The notes under the pieces were generated by a model, which saw nothing but the letters and a program-made list of their open reading frames with translations, was not told the origin of the DNA and ran no database searches. 64,000 nucleotides of DNA. Source: Ectobius pallidus (Eukaryota; Arthropoda; Insecta; Blattodea; Ectobiidae). The stretch lies in contig CAXKWD010000007.1 of NCBI GenBank assembly GCA_964059195.1, positions 20,967,023 through 21,031,022 on the forward strand, given 5' to 3'. The translations under genes were made by a program, and so were the position numbers. This document shows positions 34,327-44,700 of this stretch, piece by piece. How positions within the stretch are numbered: the first letter of the stretch is position 1; each line of letters begins with the position of its first letter.

Positions 34327-37165
34327 CGTGCTCGACGTACATTCTAAATTTCTCCAGAGCGAAAATGACTGCCAGAGCCTCCATTTCGTATGCGGAGAAT
34401 TGCTGCTCCTGCTTGGTCAAGAGCGCGATGCATAAGCAATAGGCTTTCGTCCTTCAGGGAACTCCTGAAGTAATACGGCGCCTGCCCGGCAGTGCAGGCA
34501 TCAGTTTGTACGATGAAAGTGCGAGAAAAATCGGCCATGGCTGGAATAGGTGGGTTGCAGATGGCACTCTTAATATCCTCTAAAGCGAGGCGGTGCTCCT
34601 CAGTCCACTTGAATCCCACACCCTTACGTCTGAGACTGTTCAAGGGAGCAGCCCGCGCAGAAAAATTGGGAATGAACTTGGCAAAGAAGTTAGCCATGCC
34701 AGTAAACGTGCCACTGCCTTGACATTACAAGGAGGCGGAAAATTCCTGACTGCCACCGTCCTCTCAGGGTCGATAGCGACACCTTCAGGAGAGATCAAAT
34801 GCCCGATGAAACTAAGCTGCGGCCTGTCAAACATCACCCTAGTTGGTTTAACGGTAAGGCGAGCCTCCTGCAGACGACGAAGACTTCCCTCAAATGAGAC
34901 ATATGGGACGAAAAATCCTTACTATACACTACCAGGTCGTCAAGATAATGATAGACCTATACAAACTTGATATCGGAAAATATTTTATCCAAGAGCCTAG
35001 TTAACACTTGCGCCCCAGTGGCCAGACCAAAAGGGAGACGGCAGAATTCATAATGATTCGAGTCTGTAGAAAAGGCTGTGAGGTGGCGTGATGACTCATG
35101 AAGAGGTATTTGGTTGTACGCACTGTTCAGATCTAAATAGGGAAAGACCGTAGCCCCAGAAAACCAGTGAGCCGCCGAATGGATATCCGGCAAGGGCATG
35201 GACTACATAATAATCTTCTGATTAAGGGCTCTATAGTCAATCACAGGTCGAAAATCAGATTCCCCTTTGGGCACCAAAAAGATTGGACTCGAATAAGCCG
35301 AGGTGGAAGGACGTATGATGCCTTTCTCCATCTCATTAATTTTAGTTCTCATAATCAAAAGTTTAGGAGGGGAGAGCCTATATGGTGGTAAACGGACTGG
35401 AACCCCATCAGTAACCTGTATCTGGTATTCAAAAATGTTAGTTACTCCTAACTTATCACTTAACACATGAGGAAAGTCAATAATGTCAAGAATTTGACTG
35501 TGTTGGTCAGGGAATAAATGATCCAAACTGACCCCTTGATCAGGAGCACCATCACCCAAGAACAGATTCTGATCAACAAAAGCACTAGACACTTGAACTA
35601 ATGACGCAGAAGATGAAATACCAAAACTGATTTGATAAGTAGGTTCATAAGCAAAATGCAAAAGTCTACGTTGAAAATCCATGATAAGTTCAGAGACATG
35701 GGCGAAATAACAGGGAATACCAAAGATTGAGCCACCAAAAATACAAACTTCCATGAAAATTTTGCCAATTTGATTTTAACAGATAATGTTCCCAAAATGG
35801 AAATCGCAGAAGCATCAGCTCTGACCGTGCTGTCATAATATGGGTGGAGAGAAGAGACAGAAATACCAAGCTTCGCCAGCATCTGAGCACTAATGCAAGA
35901 CTTGGCAACACCAGAATCTACCAAAGCCATGCAAGAAATTTTATTTATAGTAATTTGAACTAAAGGCAAATGAGTAGGGACTCGTCCATAACAACCCATA
36001 TATTGCACCAAATACTATCTCTATCCTTAGGATGGTCAGAAAACATGGTATTAATAGCCATAGGGTCTATTCATGGACTCGACACAGGCCTAGCCGATGG
36101 CACATTGGATCGGGGGCGCTGGCATCCGCACTCTCCACTTCAGACACGGTCAAAATCAGACCAAACAAGTCTGCCAAAGTGCGGGGCCTAGGAGGAAAAG
36201 TCAAATACGAACGAGTAACGGGATTAAGTCCCAAAATAATCACTTCAACTTTGAGTTTCCGAATCAGAAAACAGAAATACAGCAGCATGAAGCTTAGTAT
36301 CCAATACAAAATAAGAAAAATTCTCATCCAGGCACTGTGGTCTATAATGTGAACTCACTAATTGTTGACGGGGTCTCGAAGGGACAAATTGTCTCAAAAT
36401 CTGAGCATGAAATTCATAAACCGTTTTAGAAGTGTGTAAAACAGACTGAAGTATTTCTAGAACACGACCAGAAACTACACTAAGTAACAATTGTAAGATT
36501 AACAATTCTTGAACAGCAAATGATCTAGCTAACTCACTGAATCTGACCAAAAACCTCAAAAAAATAATGGCATCCACCATCTTAGAAAGAGTAAATGATT
36601 CCTGCTGTTCCAACATTTTTTGAAGAGGGTGTGGCATTCTAAGTTGAGCAAACTGGGGTTGGCAAAAACCCAGGCCAAAATTTGCATTTTGTTCCAAACC
36701 GTTATTCAATTGAGTAGGATTGGCAGTAGCATTCCTAGAAAAGGACGGACAATTAGCTACAGAAGGTTGCTGTACAACACCCTGAAGGGGATGAGTAGAT
36801 TGAGTTGCAAGTGGAGAAATTAGAGACGGTTGGCTAACCTGAACCACAGGAGTATCAAAATTAACTAGCAGAGTAGATAAACGAGTCCCTTCCTTGGGCA
36901 ACCCCCCAGATAGAATAACCTGATCAACTTCATCAGAGTCCCAATAAGGAAAGGGGGACAGCAGACGTGGCCATTTAAGACCATCTAAGTCTCCAAGATC
37001 AAGACCAGTATCAGGAATCTGTGTCAATAAAAGGATTATATTTTCTACATGTTTGGCTCTATGTTTAAGACATCTCTTTTGTTGACTAGAGACCTCCGGA
37101 TCAGAAAATAATTCAATTGCTGAATTCACTAGTTTAGTTCCTTTAGCGGCCTTCGCTTTTTGCAA
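34327..37165 (-). pseudogene. Ty3/gypsy gag-protease-RT, 5' part of the split element
   Basis: The Gag-like frame 36245-37165 (306 codons) is Gln/Pro/Leu-rich without an obvious zinc knuckle. Protease is at 35598-36011 (ISCMALVDSGVAKSCIS). RT follows: YRLSPPKLLIMRTKINEMEK then VPKGESDFRPVIDYRALNQK (35203-35754), FPYLDLNSAYNQIPLHESSR and FCRLPFGLATGAQVL (34957-35199), then YLDDLVVYS (near 34910-34950). The RT connection/RNase H start (34344-34697) carries FIVQTDAC and, at the edge, ALEKFRMYVEHVN. Several frameshifts are present. No 5' LTR was recognised above 37165. Confidence 0.85.
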
Positions 37166-37769
37166 GTGTAAGTCTTTTTCAGTTTCTGCAGCTCATTTAT
37201 ACCATTCTCTATCTTAACTTGGATCTTAACTTTCAGCCTGTCAGAGGCCACATAGGTGTCAGTTTGGGGCCTGTGAAAACTTAGTTTAAATTTAGTGTGA
37301 AAATTTTTTATGTGAAAACTTTTTCTCTGGCACAGTGTTCTTTCCTTCTTGACAGAATTTTGTGTACAAATCATACATTTTACCTAAATTTAAATAAGGG
37401 TTAAGATACCTTATGTTTGATACTTTTCCCGGCTGTAATGACTATATTGTGGGAATTTTCTGATATGTTCCCTGATTATTTCAACCCTTTGGTTAGGAAT
37501 TTTATTTGGAGGCTCCTTTCTACTACTTTGATCCCGAAAAGGCATTTCGGCTGTTGTTTTTGTTTTCTTAATGATAACATTTCTTACTCTTTTGTTTGAT
37601 TCATCTAGTGTCTTAAGAAAATACTGTTTGCATACCCTGTGCCCAGCTAGGTTAAATACACATGAAACACCTTTACTATTTACAACTGTTTGTTTGCTTC
37701 TTTTGACTGGCTGTAATTCAATTGCTCCATTTAAACATTATGTTTGCAACTCCCAATTTGCAAGTTTCT
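37166..37769. other. No gene recognised
   Basis: The gypsy 5' leader and LTR are expected here on the minus strand, but no terminal dinucleotides or primer site could be assigned. Confidence 0.4.
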
Positions 37770-38870
37770 AATATGAATAAAAAATGCTTTGTCTTTGTTC
37801 TAAACAGATATTGTCACTACATTTATAGTGGCAGTTGTGGTTGAATGGTCGCATTTCTTTTTTTCTATGAATGTTATGTTTTCTGTAAACATATGACCGA
37901 CCTGAATTCCTTAGCTTCTTCCTTTGCTCTTGCGTGCAAGTGTGCACTTTTCTCACACGTTTTTTACCTGGCTGTAAAGGCTCTGGAGGGATGGCGTTGC
38001 CAGGTGGATCCTCCACCACTGCTCCAACTTCTTCTTCCTTTGTTCTTGCTTGCAAGTGTGCACTTTTCTCACACGTTTTTTACCTGGCTGTAAAGGCTCT
38101 GGAGGGATGGTGGTGACAGGTGGATCCTCCACCACTGCTCCAACTTCTTCACTGCTTTCTGAAAAAGATTCAGGTCTAAAATAAAAAAGTAGGGAATTTC
38201 TCGTAAAGGCAAAGTAGTAGAGTAATACAGAATAGTCCTGTCCTAATATTCTGTCCTAATGTTGCCTTGGTCACTAACAGATTCTATCCATGTGGTTGTG
38301 CTACATGGGGGTTGGGACCCATCTGACGCTTTACGTCCACGTACCTGTTTAAATATAAAAAATATAAAAATAGGTAAGTCTCTTTAGGTAAAAAGAACTG
38401 TCATTTAGGTGATAATCTCCAAATGAAAGACAGACATAAAGGATTGATAAAATAAAAAATTAACTTCATGTAATTCAATAAAATTATCGCTTTTTTCAGG
38501 TTTGGTATTTAAGACAGAAATAAAACTAGCCTACCTGACAATTACTCGCTGCTTGATTCACTTTCTTCATTAGCATAGTAGTCCTTGTCTGCATCAGAAT
38601 AATCTCCAAATAAAGATGGCGGATCTGAATCAAAAAAAAAAATAATAGACCTAGTTACCAAAGTTGGATTACTATAACATTTTAATTTTTTTTAAATCTA
38701 TTAATCATTATTTTATTTTAAAATGCTAAAAAGGTTAGATATAACTTTCAATAAAGTTTCTTATGTAAAGCTACTGTACTTAAATGAATCAGAAAGGTTG
38801 ACACTGTCATCAGTGTTGGAGTTTTGCTAGAAGATCCAGGCTCTTGGTTATCCATATTTCGGTAGACAGT
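37770..38870 (-). pseudogene. Exons of a spliced transposon gene, N-terminal part
   Basis: Minus-strand coding islands are bounded by splice-like signals. A start-like island near 38800-38865 reads MDNQEPGSSSKTPTL. An acidic island near 38560-38632 (PPSLFGDYSDADKDYYANEE) is preceded by a pyrimidine tract and AG. An island at 38270-38345 reads ASDGSQPPCSTTTW. A basic exon at 37770-38185 is preceded by TTTTATTTTAG and reads KKRVRKVHTCKQEQRKKK and NSGRSYVYRKHN. The last is lysine-rich with late Cys residues, reminiscent of the N-terminus of the family at 19.0-20.1 kb, but that link is a guess. A stop ends the acidic island and the basic exon contains a duplication. Confidence 0.4.
37926..38157. 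repeat. 116-bp tandem duplication inside a coding exon
   Basis: Two copies with a 116-bp period (for example tgcaagtgtgcacttttctc at 37935 and 38051) and about 5% difference. 116 is not a multiple of three, so the duplication shifts the frame, and the PPEPLQPGKKRVRKVHT segment appears in two frames. Confidence 0.85.
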
Positions 38871-39008
38871 TAGATATGATAGAAAGGATTATGTAAAAGC
38901 TTATAAGCTGTAATATATATTTATCAGGGCACCGTTAAATGTTATAGTTGTTCGACCTTTGACCATGAAACATGCAATTGTTTCACTATATAAGAATAAT
39001 ATAAACAT

Positions 39009-40251
39009 TGTAACGGTTCGCCTCCTAATTTGGGGTACGAAACAAATTACAGCCACGGTTTCGCTACAGTCGAAGCAGAGATTATCTTCAGTATCAAGGG
39101 GGCAAATCTGGGTAATTATGGTTCTTATAACAGTCTACTTTATGCTTTGATGTAATTAAAAACTCACTGATTAACTGGTAAGAGTGGTGTTTATTTTACT
39201 TGGTTTGCAAAACAGTTAATAGGCTTTCTCAAAATACTCGTCGTTCGTGAACTTTGACTTCAGATGGGTGGATCTCGTTATTAAGGTGTCTTTTTCCCTA
39301 ATCTCGTGTATTCACTAGAATACCTCGTAAAGTCGTTGATTCACTGGTACTTACAGTTTGATACACACTGAATTTAAATTGGTACTCAGCTATAAGTGAG
39401 CCGTACCTCAAACCTGAATATATTCGTCGTGTAGATTTAAAGTAATACTGCAGCGAATGATATTTAAATCATTCACTGATCGAAGAATATAGTAATAGCT
39501 CCCCGACTTCTAACAAGTCGGAAGCTGGATGCCTTGAAGATGCCTCCGCTCACCAGGAGCTTAGACGAGAGAGTGTCGATACCAGTCATTGCGTGTCCCC
39601 ACCTATCATCGTTCAAAGTCCAATACGCCTCGTATTGCTTTTAGCCACTTATACTTATTTTTACATTGAGTTACATTGTTTTTCCGAGTCTTCGGACACA
39701 AACCCTTATTTCATTGGCTACTGTTCTCACCAAGCATAGATGCTAGTACACGTGGCTGGAGAAGCCTGGCCACGCGTTCAGTACGGAGAAACGATTCTGA
39801 ATCCCCCGAAACGCTATTGAGTATGAAACTTCCCACTTACTAAGCCTTTAAATTTCAATAGAGTCAGTAAGCTCTCCTTTCTTTGCGTTTTTAGTTCAAT
39901 AGCAGTGAGTTTCGTTATGAATAGCTGTCTGCTACACCCCATTGAGATTCTTTAGTTCAGTTCAGAAGTCCATTCTTACGTTCCGGGAAATCCGTCTCGT
40001 TTCAATATCTACACAAGTCCAGCCTGAATATAATATTGCAAATATTATATTCGTATTTCATTTTTGCTGTAACCTGTTCAAATAATTTTAGTTTAATTTT
40101 ACTTATTTCTATAATGTTATTGGTAATGTGATGTCTTAATTGATTAATATTTATCTCATTATTCTGATTAATAATTTTATATAATAAACTTATTTCGTTC
40201 ATTATTATGATTTAGGCTGAGTAATTTAATTGCTAAGTAGCAATCGTCTCA
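39009..40251 (-). repeat. 3' LTR of the second non-autonomous element
   Basis: 1243 bp, near-identical to 49050-50292. Differences seen include tcgaagcag versus tcgaggcag and gatgtaatt versus gatctaatt. Confidence 0.88.
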
Positions 40252-40954
40252 CATGCCCAAGAGAATTCTACAAAAATTTACGTTTTGTATTCAAAATTTC
40301 AAATTTACGGAGTAATTCTCTTTTACTCCTGACATGAAGTGCTTAGTTGTGACGTAAGTGAGCAGAGTTTGTTATTAATCCCAGTACAGTGACATTCGTG
40401 CTAACTAGTATTCTATTACATGGTATAGCTTACCACCTTCTCACAGTACTGTTATTTGTTGTGATGAGTGAATGACATTTCCTCTACCTGGCACAGCTGA
40501 TTCATTCATACTTCACATACTACAACATTTTCTTACTATCTCATACACCACACCCTTCGCACACGGCAGGCTATCTTAGATCATGACTGCAGATACCTCA
40601 CCTCATCAGGTAATAATGAAACACTAACACAAAACCTAATTTAACCTAGAAATACAAACACTTGAAAACACTTACTAAATCTATTCTAACCTAGATAAAA
40701 GCGCGACCGGATCTATTTGGTACAACGTCCAGACTAAAAAGAGATAACAACAATAAAATCGGCAGAGGATATATATTTTCTGCACGTCCCATGAATTTCA
40801 CATTTTTTTTGAGGTTATACTGCAAGCCTACATTTCGCTTCATATCTGCTCCGCGGACATGTATACTTACAATAATAACACCTTCAGCTTTAGTACCTTT
40901 ATTCTATTGAAATGACCCAAGCCTATTCCAATGTTGTTTTACCTATTTAAATGG
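40252..40954. other. 3' non-coding region of the second non-autonomous element
   Basis: Between ORF stop and 3' LTR (minus strand). No gene seen. Confidence 0.6.
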
Positions 40955-41560
40955 TTATTCTTTGTACGGCCTAACAAATGAAAGATTGTACCGTCCCACT
41001 ATTTTATTAGTTTTTTGATTAGTAACTTCATAGCAGATTCCATTAAAAATGTTAGTCACTACAAACGGTTCTTTATAAAGTAACTCGCGGCGAGACATTC
41101 TTTTATTTACTGCATTTGACAGATTCCTTCTGCGTATCAATAGTTTGTCTCCCACAACGGGACTCCACTTTGCTTTGTGTCTCTTCGCTTTCTCTTTGCG
41201 CTTCGCGACACTCTTGTAATATTCATCAGCATGGGAATTTCTTAACCTGCTGTATGCCTGTTCGCTATTGCGGTAATAATCCCCGTTATTCCTATATTTA
41301 GTGCCCCTGTTATCTCTCCACTCGCTATCTCTGCGATCACTATCTCTACTTGCGATCTCAGCTTCTTGGAATGCTCTATTATTCACGGGCACATGCCCTG
41401 GCATTGACCTAGTTACATTTATGTCATTCCTGTTACGCCAGTCGTAATTCTGTTGACTAACTTCATAACTGTCATTATTATTATTACGTCTGTTATTTCT
41501 GCCGACGTAATAACTACTATCATTCTGTCTATTTGCATTCTGGCCCCTGTCAAAATAATT
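40955..41560 (-). CDS. C-terminal 201 residues: Asn/Arg-rich linker and integrase C-terminal domain
   Basis: Continues the Gag frame across the BEL insertion without a shift (1416 nt upstream and 606 nt here, both multiples of three). The first about 100 residues are Asn/Arg/Tyr-rich (RNNRRNNNNDSYEVSQQN), possibly a nucleic-acid-binding replacement for a nucleocapsid. The end is an integrase C-terminal-type domain (AKWSPVVGDKLLIRRRNL, KEPFVVTNIFNGICYEV, RYNLSFVRPYKE). The catalytic integrase core is absent. Confidence 0.75.
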   Translation of the reverse strand, partial: NYFDRGQNANRQNDSSYYVGRNNRRNNNNDSYEVSQQNYDWRNRNDINVTRSMPGHVPVNNRAFQEAEIASRDSDRRDSEWRDNRGTKYRNNGDYYRNSEQAYSRLRNSHADEYYKSVAKRKEKAKRHKAKWSPVVGDKLLIRRRNLSNAVNKRMSRRELLYKEPFVVTNIFNGICYEVTNQKTNKIVGRYNLSFVRPYKE

Positions 41561-41763
41561 TGTTGAAGGATCTAGTGGGCCTTGCATTTCATATTTTTTG
41601 TTACCAGTTGGCAGGCCTACCAGTTTGTTTTTTGCAGTCAGTTCTGTGCAGTATGTGTTGAGTAATGGCCGAGATATATTATTGTCTTGTGGAGATATAT
41701 TGTCTCATGGTTAGAAATAAAAAATAGTGTGTCTGAACTTTAACTTTATCCTTATTCGTAACA
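41561..41763 (+). repeat. BEL/Pao 5' LTR
   Basis: 203 bp, TGTTGAAGGA...TTCGTAACA. It contains the repeated phrase gagatatattattgtcttgtg / gagatatattgtctcatgg. Confidence 0.92.
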
Positions 41764-41766
41764 TTT

Positions 41767-41784
41767 TGGCGACCGTGACAGGAC
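41767..41784 (+). promoter_or_regulatory. tRNA-Arg primer-binding site of BEL/Pao
   Basis: TGGCGACCGTGACAGGAC, 3 bp after the LTR, complementary to the 3' end of a tRNA-Arg as used by several insect LTR elements. The ORF starts 5 bp later. Confidence 0.8.
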
Positions 41785-41788
41785 GACT

Positions 41789-44700
41789 ATGGATAAGCTA
41801 AAGAAAGATAGATCTACTATGAGAAGATTATTTACGAGGGCGGCGAACTCTTTGGAAGCGACGCTCAAAAATGATGAGTCCACAAGACAGGATCTTGTAG
41901 CGTGCTTTAAGGTATTAGAAGATAAAGCTGATAGACTTTTCAAGAATGACGAATTGCTACAAGAAGAATACGACCAATCTGAGGTTAAATTAAGTGATGA
42001 AGAAGAAACCAAAGATTTGGACGAAACGGAAAGTTACCGCGAAAAGTGGTTGGTGTTGAGAAGCCATTTTGAAGAAAAGTTGGCGGAAGATATGGAGGCA
42101 ACAACAAGCAACCGGAGTAGTTTCAGAGGTGGATGTGCTTCAAGAAGCCTGAAGTTACCGAAGTTAGAACTTAAAAAATTTGACGGTAATGTGAAACATT
42201 GGATAGCATTTTGGGCACAGTTTAAACGAATTCATGAAGATGTTAGCCTAGAACCAGAAGACAAGTTTCAGTATTTGTATCAAGCTACAGAGGAAGGCTC
42301 ATCGGCAAGAGAATTAATTGCAAGTTATCCACCTTCAGCAGAAAACTATCCAAAAGCCATTGAACAGCTGAAGACAAGGTTTGCTCGTGATGAACTTCTA
42401 ATCAACATTCATGTCAGGGAGTTGCTACAACTGGTTTTGAAGAAAGCTGCGACACCTGAAGTAAACCTACGTGGTCTATATGACAAACTTGAGACTCAGT
42501 TGAGAGCCTTAGAAACATTAGGAGTGACGGCCAATAAATATGCAGCTATGTTATACCCACTGGTTGAGTCTGCGTTGCCAGAGGAAACCCTAAAAGCATG
42601 GGGAAGATCACAGAATCAGCAAGAGAGGACTCAGTGTGATAGCTTAGAAGCACTGTTGCTATTTTTACGTCAAGAAGTTGAACGAGAAGAACGACTGCAA
42701 ATCAGCCGTGCTAGTTTTGGTTACGGGAAGCCTCAGGACCTTGTGAATCATAAGGTACCCACAGCAGCAGTCATGCATGCAGGAGAAAGTAAGCAGTCAG
42801 AAAAATCTTGTATTTGGTGCAATAAGAGTTCTCATGTCTCTCAAGATTGCTTTAAAGCAAAAGAAATGAGTCGTGGTGAAAAACTAGACATTTTAAGGAA
42901 AAGGGGTGCGTGTTTTAATTGTCTGTTGATGGGACATACCTCGAAGGTGTGCAGAGGTAACATCAAGTGTTTGTTGTGTTACAAGCGACATCATGCCGTC
43001 ATGTGTCCTAAGTTGCAGTCTAAAGGACATGTTAACGAAGAAGACAAAGAGGGAAGAACACAAACTTTGTTATCCCATCAACAACATCAGACCTTACTAC
43101 AGACACTGATGGTGAAAATCGAAGGGGCTAAGACTAAGTGGTTACCGGTAGCAAGAGTTCTTCTGGACTCAGGATCACAGAGATCATACATAACCAAGGA
43201 TGGCATGCAGAAACTAGGTCTGAAGAAAATAGATGATGAAAAGGTGAGACACTATCTTTTCGGAGGAGTGAACACTGAACAAGAAGTTCACGGTGTTTAC
43301 AACATCACATTACATAGCCTGGATGACCAGTTTAAATGTATCATTCCTGTGTTGGACAAAGACAAAATATGTACATATGTGCCACGGCTAGAAATACAAG
43401 AATACTACCCCTTACTGAAAGAAAACAATATAATCCTGTCTGATGTAGGCCATGATGTACCGGAAGTGAAGATTCTACTGGGAGCGGATGTACTGGCCAG
43501 ATTGTTTACAGGAAAGATTGTAGAGTTGGATGAGAACATGTCTGCTTTCGAGACTAAGCTTGGGTGGACTGTAATGGGGCAGAGAAAAGTGAAGGACAGT
43601 TTTAATAGAGTAGGTGCTGTCAGCTGTTTAAATAGTTTGGGTATTCCGGATTTATGGCAACTGGACACAATAGGCATCACAGATCCCATTGAAGTGAAAA
43701 CAAAAGAGAACCTTGAAATGGAGACTTTGCAATGTTTCAAACAAACTGTTAAGGTTAGAGAAGATGGGAGATACGAGGTGCGTTTGCCATTCAAAGAAGG
43801 TCATCCACCGCTGAGTTCTAACAAGGAGATGGCTAAGATGAGACTAGTCGCTACCACCAAGAAACTGAAAGATATGAACAAGTATGAAGATTATGACAAC
43901 ATACTATGTAGTTGGTTAAAGGATGGTATAATAGAAAGGGTTACATGCTACAATGAAGAAGAGGGAGATTACTACCTACCCCATAGAGCGGTGATTAAAG
44001 AATCCAGTATGACTACAAAAATTCGACCTGTATTTGATGCTTCGGCTAAAGATAAGGCGGGCAACTCATTGAACAGCTGTTTGGAGAAGGGTCCTAACCT
44101 AATAGAGAAGATCCCACAAATCCTAATACAGTTTAGAAAAAACAAGATAGGCGTAATAGCAGACATAGAGAAAGCATTTTTACAGATCAGTCTGAACGAA
44201 ACTGACAGGAATTTCTTGAGATTTCTTTGGTGGGAACAAGAGAAACTCATTGAATACAGACACTGCAGAGTGGTGTTCGGTGTTTCATCAAGTCCCTTTC
44301 TGCTCGGAGCAACTATATCACACCATTTAGATGGAGCTCCTGATGACTTGAAGGCAACAGCATTGAAATTACAAGAGTCATTCTATGTAGACAACTGTGT
44401 CACTAGTGTTGCGAATGAAGAGGAGTTAAATAAGTTTGTGGAAGAAGCCCATAAGCTGATGACTTCTGGAAGTTTCAAATTGCGAGGATGGGTCAGTGGA
44501 CCTGTTAACTGCTTCACAGAAGAGTCATCGGTACAGGAATGTGTACATGTATTAGGATTGATCTGGAATCCTGAACTAGATCAGCTTTCTTGTGAATTTG
44601 ATGTGATATCGATGATGGCACAACCGATTACAAAGAGGAAGCTGCTGTCAGTTGCACAGAGAATATTCGATCCCATTGGTTACACATGCCCGACGACACT

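Noticed and set aside
36067..36352. Small overlapping ORFs on both strands near the end of the gypsy Gag
   Set aside because: They are shadows of the broken Gag/protease region.
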